A stretch of 64,000 bases of DNA from Elusimicrobiota bacterium. GTDB taxonomy: Bacteria > Elusimicrobiota > Elusimicrobia > FEN-1173. Shown in pieces: positions 10,601 to 18,917 of this stretch (position 1 is the first letter of the stretch; the number at the start of each line of letters is the position of its first letter). The DNA lies in assembly GCA_016706425.1 (NCBI GenBank), contig JADJJR010000001.1, forward strand, positions 1,116,001 to 1,180,000, written 5' to 3'. The notes beneath the pieces were generated by a model, which was not told the origin of the DNA, searched no databases, and was given only the letters and a program-made list of their open reading frames with translations. Position numbers and translations under genes: made by a program.

Positions 10601-13600
10601 GGCTCGTCGCCCGGCCGGAATTGGATGAGGGGGGACCGCCTTGGTTTTCCCCCTTTTCGGAATTGTCAACGATTACGAATTTTTTGTTTATCCGATTCTC
10701 CGGGAACCCGCGGGCGGCTTCAATGAGGGTTTTCCCAGCCACCGGGATCGTCACACCCTCGCCGTATTGAAAACGGCGGAAAGTGCTATCCGTGTAGCCC
10801 GAAAACGACCGCGTTCCCGCCGGCAAGAAAGCGAAAATCCCTTTTCCTGTAGGGACACCCGAAACCACGGCATTCGCCAAGGCATGTGGTACAAAAAGGA
10901 AATACACGTCTTTTTTAAATGTGTTCAAATTTTCAAAGTTCATCTGCCCGATCGAAAGGACGACGTCCGCCGACAAAAGCGTCTGGACCAGTTCCGGCGA
11001 GAATTTTCTTGCATCGATTCCGTCCCCGGCGCAACCCGCCATCACCCGGAGGCGGCTTCCAACCGATTGAACGTCTTTTCGAAAAACAGGCAATTTCAAG
11101 ATTCGATGCAGGTCGTTCACCGATGCGTCTTCACGAAATTGGCCGTTTCGGGCCACGAGGACAAAACGGACATGTGGATTCAGCAGCATCTGGTCGAGGA
11201 TAAATCTCAAAGCGAAAACGGCTTCTCCGTTGTCGTCAAAGAAAACCGGCACGGTGATTGGTTTTTGAGATCGGACAACCCTTTGCATATAACTGTCAAA
11301 CGCATCAATGGCGAGGACTCTGTCGTCAAACGATCGCACTCTTTCCAGGAGATTTTTAGAAATTGTTTCTTCTTCTTGGTTGTACATTTCCTCGTCGGTC
11401 ATGTACTTCAAGGCCTCGAAACTATGGAGCAAACGCAAGAGTCTCCGGCGAAGGGTAAGGCCATTTTCCTGAAGGGCGGCGGCAATATTGTTTGTTTTTA
11501 AGTTTCTGACGGAAAAAGGGTTGGCGCTTGTTTTGCCTGCGACGACTTTCCTTACGATTTCGCAAACCAGGACGTTTCTCTCCATTGTCGTCGGGTTGAA
11601 CCCCTCCGCCCCCTCCGCTTCCGCCAACAAATCACGCGCTTTTTGCTTCAGTTCCTCCTCTCGACTTTTATCCAGCTCCCCATTCAAAACCAAAAGTGCC
11701 AATTGCCGATCGATAACGGCTTCGCGACCCCATCGTTGGATCTGTAATATTGCATCCGGAAATTTTTCAACGAGGTCCTTTTCCCTGTATATTCCTGGGA
11801 CATAGTCCTTTGAAACCAAAGGGGAGGTTTCGGCGGCCACTTCCGGCGCGGGGGGGCCGCGCGCGGTTCGGGTCGGGCCGGCGTCAGGGGGGAGGCGGGT
11901 CGGGCCGAATTCCGCGTGAATGCCCCCTTTGCCCAAAACAATTGTGGGTTGATCGGAAAAGGGGAGCCCCACGATGTTTTTATCGCTCTTGATTGGACGT
12001 CCAAAGAAGTCACGGCGATGGGTTTGGTCAACCCCTGGATCGAACCGGCGGTGGAGCGCGAGGGTCAGTCCCCAGCCGGCGGCCTGGAGAAACCCCTGGG
12101 TCCAACCGAAGTCCAACGCCAAGAGCGGGGCGGCGGCGACGAGCGCGAAATAGAACAGGCCCAAGAGTCCGGCCTTGGCCCAGCCCACCTTGACCTCGGT
12201 CTTGAGCCACCGGGCGGGGAGGACGTGGGAGGGCAGGAAAAGCGCGGTCAAGAGGAGGGGGACCACGACCCAGGCGGTCCCGGCCAGGAAGAGGACCGCG
12301 CCGACATTGGCGACGGCCATGGCGAACCCCAGGGACCACTCGTAAGCGGGCGCGTGGGCCTTGTAGTGGGCGCCGGCTTGGCGGGCGCCTTCCACCCCGC
12401 CCCGCCGTCCGCCGACGAATTCGAAGACCTTGGTCATCCACCGGCTGGTCGCCCGGCCGGAAAAAACCAATTTTTTTAATACGTCCCTTTCTTCCTGCAG
12501 GGCCGCCGCGAGGGTCGCGGGAAGATCAAACAATCGCTCCCCGAAGCGGCGAAAGGGATTTAATGAATTTTTCTCGATTTCCATCGTGAACCGGTGATCC
12601 TCCGAAGAGGTCCCCGGGGTATCTTCCACGGTGTAAACCCATCCATCTTTAAAAAGGACCCTGAGCCGGGTGACCCGCTCGGATGATTTTTCGACGATTT
12701 TCTTAAATCGCGCTGTCAGGGCGGGAGGAACAAGGGAGAGAAAGGATTTTCTGACCGAACCGAAGGTTTCGGCGTTGTCAGCGACGGCGATGAGTCCCGG
12801 CAGGGCCAATTGGACGTCGGCGGGCTTGATGGGTTCGTTGGCCAGGTACAGTTGTTGGCCCTGGAACAACCGATCGAGGGGAGTTTTCTCCTGGGTAAAA
12901 ACGGACAGGTAGGCCGATCCCCGGTCGGTGTCCACCTTTTCTTTTTTGGGGACGTAGGAGATGACGGTGAACCCACCCGCCGTCAGCGCCTTGGCGATGC
13001 CCTCGGCGTGGTAACCGCCCGTGACGAGGACTGTGGCGGGGGACGGGGACCCGGCGGCCTGGGAAACGGCGGCAATCACGCTTTTCGCCATCGCCGCGTC
13101 CCGGGCGTCGGCTTCATGGTAGAAAGACTCAAAAGAAGCGAGCGTGGGGGAAGGTTCGGCCGATGCAGCCGCCTCCTTCTTCGCGCTTATGTATTCCCGC
13201 CACTCCACCGGCGTTAAGGCGAAGTCCACCAGTTTCCCCGTCAGCCAGACTCGCCGGGATTTGGCGATCAGGTCCCGCTCCGAGCCGCTTTTTGCGAGGG
13301 TGGCGTAGGCGGCCTTCTCCGCTTCCGCCAGATCCGCCATCAGTGTCTCGACGTCGATCCCGTCCGCCAAGAGGACGTATTTGACGTACTCGTTCATGGC
13401 GGGGTAGGACGTCAGGTCGATGCCTTTTCTTCGGCACAGAGCCTCCAACCCGGCGTAGAAATCCGCGTAGCGCACTTGGCCGGATCGGTAAGCCAGGCTC
13501 TGGGCCAGGAGAGTGTCGGTTTCCTGTTGGGTGAGTTTCTTGGTCAGCCCCTCGATCAGGCGTGCCCGCTCCGTTTCCACTTGGCGGAAGTTCAGCGTTC

Positions 13601-14324
13601 GTTCGAGATTGAGCGCCTTTTGGAAAAGCGAAATCTGTGGGCGCGTTGTCTGGCGAGGTGGGGATGGAAACAAAAGAACGTAATCGCCCAGGGACGTTTT
13701 CCCTTCTCGGTAAGACTCGACCTTTTCGTCCAAGGCGTGCAGGGCCGCGGAGAACACCTTTTTCTTCTCCGCCGCGATGCCGGACTTCCGCTCTTTCACC
13801 CATTGCCGGGATTGCTCCAGCTTCAGGGCGGAATCCCGGTAGGCCTGGATGTTCGCTTGGTAGAGGAGAGGGTCTTCGATCCCGAGAACCCGGGGCAGTT
13901 TTCCCTGGGCCGTCAGCGCCGCGTGGATGGGGCCGGAAATCTTGTTCTCCTTCAATAAATAGTCCGCCGTCAACTCCACCGCCCGCCGGTTCGGGAAGTC
14001 CACGAAAGGCTGAAGCGGAATCTCCACCGACGCCCCCTCCAACGCGACGAGATTCACCCGGCCCGATCGAATCAACGAACTCACCGCTTCCCGGATGTTC
14101 CACTGGGCCTCCGCGTTCATGTGCACGTCTTGGATGTGGACGATGACGGGAGGGATCGAAGCGTGTTGAGGGCTGAAGGAAACCTTGCGGATCGTGCCGT
14201 GGGCCGGGGAAAGGGCGGAAAGAAGCCCCGCGTGTTCCTTAACAAATCCCTTCGGGACCGACGGAACGACGTTCTGGAACAGCGCGGGGGCTGGGTTTTT
14301 GGGGGCCGGTAAGGGGGGCGTCAA
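7650..14324 (-). CDS. Giant ChaN/Tiki-like and DUF89-like repeat membrane protein (signal peptide cut off by upstream TAG)
   Basis: 2224 residues from a TTG at 14324; the frame is continuous upstream with a signal-peptide ORF except for one TAG at 14337-14339. Order: residues ~30-470, a domain with HIQDVHMNAEAQW, LVALEGASVE and VTGGYHAEGIAKAL, suggestive of the ChaN/Tiki/TraB superfamily; ~630-765, hydrophobic module 1; ~770-1240, DUF89/ARMT1-like domain 1 (FDDNGEAVFALRF near 1029, LSIGQMNFENL near 1127); ~1242-1378, module 2; ~1380-1855, DUF89-like domain 2 (DDNGE near 1643); ~1857-1993, module 3; ~1994-2224, an unrecognised tail. DUF89 proteins are metal-dependent phosphatases; the Asp-Asn-Gly-Glu motif is kept. 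Enzymatic activity and topology are inference. Domain limits are estimates. Confidence 0.7.
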   Translation of the reverse strand: MTPPLPAPKNPAPALFQNVVPSVPKGFVKEHAGLLSALSPAHGTIRKVSFSPQHASIPPVIVHIQDVHMNAEAQWNIREAVSSLIRSGRVNLVALEGASVEIPLQPFVDFPNRRAVELTADYLLKENKISGPIHAALTAQGKLPRVLGIEDPLLYQANIQAYRDSALKLEQSRQWVKERKSGIAAEKKKVFSAALHALDEKVESYREGKTSLGDYVLLFPSPPRQTTRPQISLFQKALNLERTLNFRQVETERARLIEGLTKKLTQQETDTLLAQSLAYRSGQVRYADFYAGLEALCRRKGIDLTSYPAMNEYVKYVLLADGIDVETLMADLAEAEKAAYATLAKSGSERDLIAKSRRVWLTGKLVDFALTPVEWREYISAKKEAAASAEPSPTLASFESFYHEADARDAAMAKSVIAAVSQAAGSPSPATVLVTGGYHAEGIAKALTAGGFTVISYVPKKEKVDTDRGSAYLSVFTQEKTPLDRLFQGQQLYLANEPIKPADVQLALPGLIAVADNAETFGSVRKSFLSLVPPALTARFKKIVEKSSERVTRLRVLFKDGWVYTVEDTPGTSSEDHRFTMEIEKNSLNPFRRFGERLFDLPATLAAALQEERDVLKKLVFSGRATSRWMTKVFEFVGGRRGGVEGARQAGAHYKAHAPAYEWSLGFAMAVANVGAVLFLAGTAWVVVPLLLTALFLPSHVLPARWLKTEVKVGWAKAGLLGLFYFALVAAAPLLALDFGWTQGFLQAAGWGLTLALHRRFDPGVDQTHRRDFFGRPIKSDKNIVGLPFSDQPTIVLGKGGIHAEFGPTRLPPDAGPTRTARGPPAPEVAAETSPLVSKDYVPGIYREKDLVEKFPDAILQIQRWGREAVIDRQLALLVLNGELDKSREEELKQKARDLLAEAEGAEGFNPTTMERNVLVCEIVRKVVAGKTSANPFSVRNLKTNNIAAALQENGLTLRRRLLRLLHSFEALKYMTDEEMYNQEEETISKNLLERVRSFDDRVLAIDAFDSYMQRVVRSQKPITVPVFFDDNGEAVFALRFILDQMLLNPHVRFVLVARNGQFREDASVNDLHRILKLPVFRKDVQSVGSRLRVMAGCAGDGIDARKFSPELVQTLLSADVVLSIGQMNFENLNTFKKDVYFLFVPHALANAVVSGVPTGKGIFAFLPAGTRSFSGYTDSTFRRFQYGEGVTIPVAGKTLIEAARGFPENRINKKFVIVDNSEKGENQGGPPSSNSGRATSRWMTQFFERLGFRWGGEKSAERWGAHYKAHAPAYEWSLGFAMAVANVGAVLFLAGTAWVVVPLLLTALFLPSHVLPARWLKTEVKVGWAKAGLLGLFYFALVAAAPLLALDFGWTQGFLQAVGWRLTLTLHHRFDPGVDQTHRRDFFGRPIKSDKNIVGLPFSDQPTIVLGKRGIRLEFDSTRLPPDAGPTRTARGPPAPEVAAETSPLVAKDYVPGIYREKDLVEKFPEEISKNQRWSRGAVIDRQLALLVLNGELDKSREEELKQKARDLLAEAEGAEGFNPTTMERTVLACTIVKKVVKGKDGFNPFSIRNENINNVAAALQENGLTLRQRFLRLLHSFEALKQIPNVVLYNTENLVIADTLREKVRSFDDRVLAIDAFDSYIQRVVRSQKPITVPVFFDDNGEAVFALRFILDQMLLNPHVRFVLVARNGQFREDASVNDLHRILKLPVFRKDVQSVGSRLRVMAGCAGDGIDARKFSPELVQTLLSADVVLSIGQMNFEGLNTFKKDVYFLFVPNALGNTVVSGVPTGKGIFAFLPAGTRSFSGYTDSTFRRFQYGEGVTIPVAGKTLIEAARGFPENRINKKFVIVDNSEKGNYQGGSPSSNPVGRATSLWMTQFFERLGFRWGGEKSAERWGAHYKAHAPAYEWSLGFAMAVANVGAVLFLAGTAWVVVPLLLTALFLPSHVLPARWLKTEVKVGWAKAGLLGLFYFALVAAAPLLALDFGWTQGFLQAAGWGLTLALHHRFDPKVDKSPPSREAPAITKNNAEALLLKQTLTTEQRRFAAQVTAIVGAKPTRLGLEDYMHRAAQAAVQAAVSGRTEGTPVPSVENIQGTPVLFVDARSVATKQKRTALAAFLKGKPHAVIFTNADDLMIAGVDVRVRREAFSALDTLEGDHPSGVVEVALAPLGPELRDLAGGRGLQLFQTAALKLNSLGADETVIEAAKEAWLLSELFTLLAPVLAPESWDDILKVLTAIAQSA
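8341..12441 (-). repeat. Large tandem repeat inside the giant gene (period about 1842 bp, membrane module three times)
   Basis: A block of about 410 bp coding the hydrophobic module (begins near 8341, 10186 and 12028) occurs three times almost without change, including silent positions. Between them the DUF89-like segment occurs twice: 8817-9530 and 10659-11372 match with few substitutions, the parts near 9530-9660 and 11372-11500 have diverged, and 9730-10190 and 11570-12030 match again. Offsets are 1842 bp, or 1845 across one extra codon (Pro-Val-Gly versus Ser-Gly) before module 3. This points to recent tandem duplication or gene conversion. Confidence 0.95.
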
Positions 14325-14336
14325 GGAGGGCCCCGA

Positions 14337-14507
14337 CTAGGGGCCCAGGGGGAGCGACGCCAGCTGGGGTGGTTCCTGTCTCCGGGCGGTTTTACGGCGT
14401 TCGGCCCAAAGACTCGTTTCCGGGGAATAAGCGAGCAAGCTGTTCGTGGCCAGGAACACCAGAGCCACCCCGCCGGCAATGAACCTTTGGAAAGGGAAAG
14501 AATTCAT
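14337..14507 (-). pseudogene. Signal-peptide fragment of the giant gene, ended by in-frame TAG
   Basis: ATG at 14507 opens 56 codons beginning MNSFPFQRF, with a hydrophobic core (IAGGVALVFLATNSLLAY) of signal-peptide type followed by a short polar stretch. It ends at TAG 14337-14339. Only four sense codons separate that TAG from the TTG start assigned to the giant protein, in the same frame. The two were very likely one gene. Either a nonsense mutation, a sequencing error or amber readthrough/recoding explains the stop. A TATAAA -10-like element lies at 14539-14534 on this strand; no convincing Shine-Dalgarno site is visible. Confidence 0.6.
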
Positions 14508-14671
14508 AGCAAGAATATAGCTTAACAACGTTATTTATAGCCTTAAGAGCCTGTAACGATATTGTAAACCACCTATTCCATGCATTCCCGTTGAGAAAAA
14601 GCATTTAGGCCGTTATTCCCGCTTGAATCTGGAGTGAACGGAAGGACGGCCAGGGCCAGGTTTCCCGTCGA

Positions 14672-14710
14672 CAATTAACCGGACATCTGTGCCGCTGTCC
14701 ACCTTAATTG
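14672..14710. repeat. Imperfect inverted repeat in intergenic region
   Basis: Left arm CAATTAACCGGACA (14672-14685), right arm TGTCCACCTTAATTG (14696-14710), with a 10-bp centre. Twelve bases in each arm (CAATTAA and GGACA) pair; the inner CC/ACC does not. No T-tract follows, so it is not a typical terminator. It could be an operator or a decayed mobile-element end. Confidence 0.5.
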
Positions 14711-14925
14711 GCACATTATTTTGGGGGCCCGAGAGGACCTCGTTGGTGCACTCTTTTGGTCGGCTCGACCGGCCTGGGGCGTTTCGGCCTCGATAAACGA
14801 ATCGCGGACCCGGTCCGTCAAAGGCGATCGGGAAGCCCGGTGTCGAAAATTTCCGACAGGTTTTTTTAAAAAGCGCGGTCCAATCGCCTTTGTGGGAATG
14901 GGAAAACCCAAATTCACACTAAAAC

Positions 14926-14955
14926 TTGACTAAAATTTCATATATTAGGTAAAAT
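14926..14955 (+). promoter_or_regulatory. suf operon promoter with overlapping inverted-repeat operator candidate
   Basis: TTGACT (14926-14931) and TAAAAT (14950-14955) are separated by 18 bp, a good sigma-70 match. CTAAAATTTCATATATTAG (14930-14948) is an inverted repeat with seven of nine pairs matching and fills the spacer. Position over the promoter fits autoregulation by the Rrf2 protein encoded 37 bp downstream; this is inference. AGGAGA at 14981-14986 is the ribosome site. Confidence 0.65.
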
Positions 14956-14991
14956 AGTATAAAGGGGTAAGAATTAGCCCAGGAGAAGCCG

Positions 14992-15471
14992 ATGCGCGTG
15001 ACCGCGATGCAAGAATATGGCCTTCGCTGTATGGTTCAGCTGGCGGCCCACAAGAAGCCCTCTCCCTTGGCGGTTCGGGAGATCGCCCGTCGGGAAAAAC
15101 TCACCCCCGTTTATGTGGAAAAGATTTTGGTGAACCTGCGCCGGGCCGGTCTGGTCAAAAGCTTGCGGGGCGTCAACGGCGGCTACATCATGGCCAAACC
15201 CATTGGCGAGGTGTCGGTGGCGGTGGTCTTGTCGGCCCTGGGTCAGGTGGATTTGGGAAGCAATTTGTGCAGTCGGTTCACCGGGGATTCCGCGGCCTGT
15301 GTCCATTCCGGGGATTGCGGGATACGCCCCATTTGGGGACTTTTGACGCGTTACATTTACGGTTTCTTAGAGCAAGTCAGCCTTGAACAGCTTCTCCAAG
15401 GGGAATCGCGGGTGGTCGAAGCCATCGACCGCATCGGTCAGAAACCGCGGCCCATCGGATTGGGGGTCTAA
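14992..15471 (+). CDS. Rrf2-family Fe-S-sensing transcriptional regulator (SufR/IscR-like)
   Basis: A 159-residue winged-helix repressor that probably binds a Fe-S cluster and controls the suf genes behind it. Seen: Rrf2 signature start (EYGLRCMVQLA), helix-turn-helix REIARREKLTPVYVEKIL, wing LRGVNGGY, and three C-terminal-half cysteines (NLCSRF, then AACVHSGDC) in the cluster-ligand region. Start ATG has AGGAGA six bases upstream. It is followed after only 3 bp by sufC, so it is the first gene of the operon and probably represses its own promoter, which carries an inverted repeat. Confidence 0.9.
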   Translation: MRVTAMQEYGLRCMVQLAAHKKPSPLAVREIARREKLTPVYVEKILVNLRRAGLVKSLRGVNGGYIMAKPIGEVSVAVVLSALGQVDLGSNLCSRFTGDSAACVHSGDCGIRPIWGLLTRYIYGFLEQVSLEQLLQGESRVVEAIDRIGQKPRPIGLGV

Positions 15472-15474
15472 ACC

Positions 15475-16236
15475 ATGACGTCGCCGCTTTTTCAAATTCA
15501 AGATTTGCATGTCACCGTGGAGGGGAAGAAAATCCTCAACGGGCTCACCTTGTCCGTTAACGCCGGGGAAACCCACGCCATCATGGGGCCCAACGGGTCC
15601 GGCAAAAGCACCCTTTCGTACGCGGTCATGGGACACCCCAAATACAAGATCGAGTCCGGCCGCATCCTTTACAGGGGCGAAGACATCAGCGCCTGGGCGC
15701 CCAACGAACGGGCGGTGAAAGGCCTGTTCCTGGCTTTCCAGTACCCGGTCGCCGTGCCGGGGGTGAGCGTGGTGAATTTTCTTCGAAGCATTCTCAAGAA
15801 CCGCCGGGGCGCGGACACCCCGCTCAAGGAGTTTCGCAAGGAACTGAAGGACAACATGAAGGCGCTGCAAATGGACACCGCCTTCGCCAACCGTTACCTC
15901 AACGACGGTTTCTCCGGCGGGGAAAAGAAGCGTCTGGAAATCCTCCAGATGGCTCTCTTGAAGCCGTCCGTGGCGTTTTTGGACGAAACGGATTCGGGGT
16001 TGGACATTGACGCCCTGCGGGTCGTGTCCGAAGGGATCAATCGTTTGGCCGCCCCCGACCGCGCCACGGTGTTGATCACGCACTATCAACGGCTTTTGGA
16101 TTACGTGAAGCCCGGTTTCGTGCACGTTCTGGCGGGGGGGCGTATCGTTCGTTCCGGTGGCCCGGATCTGGCCTTGGATCTTGAAAAAAAAGGGTACGAA
16201 TGGATCACTTCTCCGACCGTCGGGGTGGGATCCTAG
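15475..16236 (+). CDS. sufC: Fe-S assembly ATPase SufC
   Basis: Cytoplasmic ABC ATPase of the SufBCD scaffold complex; ATP binding reshapes SufBD for cluster assembly. 253 residues, usual length. Walker [10 protein letters not shown] (about 38-46), SufC-typical MGHPKY and [16 protein letters not shown] signature FSGGEKKR, Walker [13 protein letters not shown], and the switch histidine in [10 protein letters not shown]. No membrane segments. It lies between the Rrf2 gene (3 bp gap) and sufB (9 bp gap with an AGGAGGGG ribosome site). Confidence 0.98.
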   Translation: MTSPLFQIQDLHVTVEGKKILNGLTLSVNAGETHAIMGPNGSGKSTLSYAVMGHPKYKIESGRILYRGEDISAWAPNERAVKGLFLAFQYPVAVPGVSVVNFLRSILKNRRGADTPLKEFRKELKDNMKALQMDTAFANRYLNDGFSGGEKKRLEILQMALLKPSVAFLDETDSGLDIDALRVVSEGINRLAAPDRATVLITHYQRLLDYVKPGFVHVLAGGRIVRSGGPDLALDLEKKGYEWITSPTVGVGS

Positions 16237-16245
16237 GAGGGGACC

Positions 16246-17661
16246 ATGTCCTCGAAAACCGATCTCAAAGGGCTGGGCAAGGACTATCAATATGGGTTCC
16301 ACGACTCGACCGACAATTACACCTTTCAGTCGGGGCGGGGATTGACGCGGGACATCGTCGAGCGCATTTCCGAAATGAAGAAGGAACCCGCCTGGATGAG
16401 GGAATTTCGCCTCGCCGCCCTGGACACTTTTCACCGCAAACCCATGCCCACCTGGGGCGACTCCAAGGCCCTGGCCGGCATTCAATTCGACAACATCCAT
16501 TATTACATGAAGCCCACGGACAAACAGGGCCGGACCTGGGAGGAAGTGCCCGAGGGAATCAAGAACACCTTTGATCGTTTGGGGATCCCCGAGGCCGAAC
16601 GGAAGTTCCTGGCGGGCGTCACCGCGCAATACGAATCCGAGGTGGTCTACCACTCCATCCGGAAGGATTTGGAAAAACTGGGGGTGTTGTTCCTCAGCAT
16701 GGACGACGGTCTCAAGTTGCATCCGGAGATCGTCAAAAAATATTTCGGCACGATCATCCCCCCGGCCGACAACAAATTCTCCGCCTTAAATTCGGCCGTG
16801 TGGTCGGGCGGCTCTTTCATTTACGTTCCCAAGGGCGTCAACGTGCCCATTCCGCTCCAGGCGTATTTCCGCATCAATTCCGAGAACATGGGGCAGTTCG
16901 AGCGAACCCTCATCATCGCGGACGAAGGGTCCTTCGTCCATTACATCGAGGGGTGCACCGCCCCGACCTATTCCTCCGATTCGCTGCATTCGGCGGTGGT
17001 GGAATTGATCGCCCTGCCCGGGGCCAAGATCCGTTACACCACCATTCAAAACTGGTCCAAGAACGTTTACAACCTGGTGACGAAGCGCGCGGTCGCCCAC
17101 GCCAACGCCACGGTGGAGTGGATCGACGGAAATTTGGGATCGAAGTTGACCATGAAATACCCCGCCGTTTATCTGGTGGGGGAGGGCGCCCGGGGGGAAA
17201 TCCTTTCCGTGGCTTTTTCGGGAAAAGACCAACACCAGGACGCCGGGGCGAAAATCGTCCACGCGGCGCCCCACACCACCTCGGTGGTCACCTCCAAGTC
17301 AATTTCCAAAGACGGCGGCCGGTCCAGCTACCGGGGGCTGATCAAAGTCCACAAGGGCGCCGAAGGGTGCAAGTCCAACGTGCGTTGCGACGCGCTGATC
17401 ATGGACGCGGCCTCCCGCTCCGACACCTACCCCACCATGGAGATCGACGAAGAAAACACCTCCATGGGCCACGAGGCCACGGTGTCGAAAATCGGCGAGG
17501 ACCAGTTGTTTTATCTCCAATCGCGGGGGCTCTCCGAAGCGGAGGCGACCCTGATGATCGTCAACGGCTTTTTTGAGCCGTTCGTGAAGGAATTGCCGAT
17601 GGAATACGCGGTGGAGCTCAATCGCTTGATTGAAATGGAAATGGAAGGGTCGGTGGGATGA
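16246..17661 (+). CDS. sufB: Fe-S cluster scaffold protein SufB
   Basis: Core scaffold on which Fe-S clusters form with SufC and SufD. 471 residues, standard. Seen: N-terminal [17 protein letters not shown] region, [18 protein letters not shown], the right-handed beta-helix body with [20 protein letters not shown], and the C-terminal conserved block with VRCDALIMD (the cysteine matching the reactive one of SufB) and [10 protein letters not shown]. Strong SD AGGAGG precedes the ATG. The stop overlaps the sufD start (ATGA), implying coupled translation. Confidence 0.98.
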   Translation: MSSKTDLKGLGKDYQYGFHDSTDNYTFQSGRGLTRDIVERISEMKKEPAWMREFRLAALDTFHRKPMPTWGDSKALAGIQFDNIHYYMKPTDKQGRTWEEVPEGIKNTFDRLGIPEAERKFLAGVTAQYESEVVYHSIRKDLEKLGVLFLSMDDGLKLHPEIVKKYFGTIIPPADNKFSALNSAVWSGGSFIYVPKGVNVPIPLQAYFRINSENMGQFERTLIIADEGSFVHYIEGCTAPTYSSDSLHSAVVELIALPGAKIRYTTIQNWSKNVYNLVTKRAVAHANATVEWIDGNLGSKLTMKYPAVYLVGEGARGEILSVAFSGKDQHQDAGAKIVHAAPHTTSVVTSKSISKDGGRSSYRGLIKVHKGAEGCKSNVRCDALIMDAASRSDTYPTMEIDEENTSMGHEATVSKIGEDQLFYLQSRGLSEAEATLMIVNGFFEPFVKELPMEYAVELNRLIEMEMEGSVG

Positions 17662-18917
17662 CGACGGCGAATCCCCCGGGGGTCTCCCCGGCCGCCCTTC
17701 GGGAGTCGGCGCGGACGCTTTTTGACGCTTTGCCCTGGCCCAAAACCGAGGACGAAGCCTGGCGTCGAACGGATCTCACTTTCTGGGATCCCCAACATTT
17801 CCAGAAGGGAACGACGGCGAATTTGGCGCCCGACCGGTTCATTGAGTCGGACCGTTCGGCCGAGAGGGCGGGCGAAGTGCTTTCCCTGGGGGCGGCTTTC
17901 CAGGTTCGCCTGGACCCCGCGACGGCCGCGCAGGGGGTCGTCTTCTGTCCCTTGGCGGAGGCCCTGGCCCGGTTCCCCGAGAAAGTCGCGCCCCATCTAG
18001 GGACGATCGTCCCCCCGGAGTCCGGCAAATTCGCGGCCATGAACACCGCGTTCTTCGAGTCCGGCGTTTTCCTTTTCGTGCCCAAAGGCGTGACGGTGGC
18101 TATGCCCTTCCTGGGCGGGCACGGCGCCGGGGCCGCGGCGGGGCGGTCCGTTTTTCCGCGCACGTTGGTGGTGTTGGAAGAGGGCGCCCAGGCCACCTAC
18201 ATTGAGGACTTCACGGCCGCCCCCGCCGAGGGCGAAAATCTGTCCTGCGGCGTTGTGGAATTGGTACTCGGGGCGGGGGCCCGACTGCATTACATTCAAC
18301 TGCAACGCTGGCCCAAGGGGTGGTGGCATTTCCTTAAGCAGAACGCCCGGTTGGACCGCGACGCCTCCTTGACCACCTTGGTGGTGGCCACGGGGGGGGA
18401 CACCAGTCGGGCGGATTTCGGCTCGGATCTCGCGGCGCCGGGCGCCGACGCGCGCTTGTACGGGCTGGTGTTCGGCGACGGGGAACAGCGATTGACCCAC
18501 CACACCCTTCAAAACCACCGCGCCCCCGCGACGACGAGCGATTTGCTCTTCAAGGCGGCGCTGCGCGACAACGCGCGGTCGGTTTACACCGGGATGGTCA
18601 AAATCGCCCCCGAGGCGCAGAAGGCGGTGGCTTACCAGGCCTCGAAAAACATTTTGCTGTCCAAAGGGGCCCGGGCCAACGCGATCCCCATGTTGGAGAT
18701 TTTGGCGGACGACGTGAAATGCGGTCACGGGGCCGCCGTGGGCAGCCTCGATGACGACCAACGTTTTTATTTGATGAGCCGGGGACTCTCCCGCGAAGAG
18801 GCGGAGCGGGTCATCGTGGAGGGTTTTTTCGAGGACGTGCTGCAGCGCATTCCCGTCCCGGGGATGTCCGACCGTTTGCGGGCCATTTTGGACGCGAAGC
18901 TGGAAGCCGGTGGGTAA
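17658..18917 (+). CDS. sufD: Fe-S cluster assembly protein SufD
   Basis: Paralogue and partner of SufB in the SufBC2D complex, needed for iron entry. 419 residues. The N-terminal helical part ([21 protein letters not shown]) and beta-helix core ([14 protein letters not shown]) match the family, and the C-terminus has the conserved histidine in KCGHGAAVG followed by [12 protein letters not shown]. It overlaps sufB by four bases and the next gene (Rieske protein) by eight bases. Confidence 0.96.
   Translation: MTTANPPGVSPAALRESARTLFDALPWPKTEDEAWRRTDLTFWDPQHFQKGTTANLAPDRFIESDRSAERAGEVLSLGAAFQVRLDPATAAQGVVFCPLAEALARFPEKVAPHLGTIVPPESGKFAAMNTAFFESGVFLFVPKGVTVAMPFLGGHGAGAAAGRSVFPRTLVVLEEGAQATYIEDFTAAPAEGENLSCGVVELVLGAGARLHYIQLQRWPKGWWHFLKQNARLDRDASLTTLVVATGGDTSRADFGSDLAAPGADARLYGLVFGDGEQRLTHHTLQNHRAPATTSDLLFKAALRDNARSVYTGMVKIAPEAQKAVAYQASKNILLSKGARANAIPMLEILADDVKCGHGAAVGSLDDDQRFYLMSRGLSREEAERVIVEGFFEDVLQRIPVPGMSDRLRAILDAKLEAGG

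Larger units (their letters stand above)
14508..14991. other. Intergenic region between divergent giant gene and suf operon
   Basis: About 480 bp without a credible gene. The right end (14926-14986) holds the suf promoter, operator candidate and ribosome site; the left end holds an AT-rich promoter-like stretch for the giant gene. The middle contains an imperfect inverted repeat (14672-14685 with 14696-14710: CAATTAA and GGACA arms) and a T-run at 14862-14868. No transposase fragment could be recognised. Confidence 0.6.

Noticed and set aside
10641..11501. 286-codon plus-strand frame within the giant gene
   Set aside because: It is antisense to the conserved DUF89-like domain and has no family features; a similar shorter frame recurs in the other repeat only because the DNA is repeated.
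8341..12441. CRISPR or mobile-element repeats
   Set aside because: The repeats are long, in frame and coding; they have no spacers, transposase or terminal inverted repeats.
15367..16722. 451-codon minus-strand frame opposite sufC/sufB
   Set aside because: No recognisable motifs, while the plus strand codes clearly for SufC and SufB.
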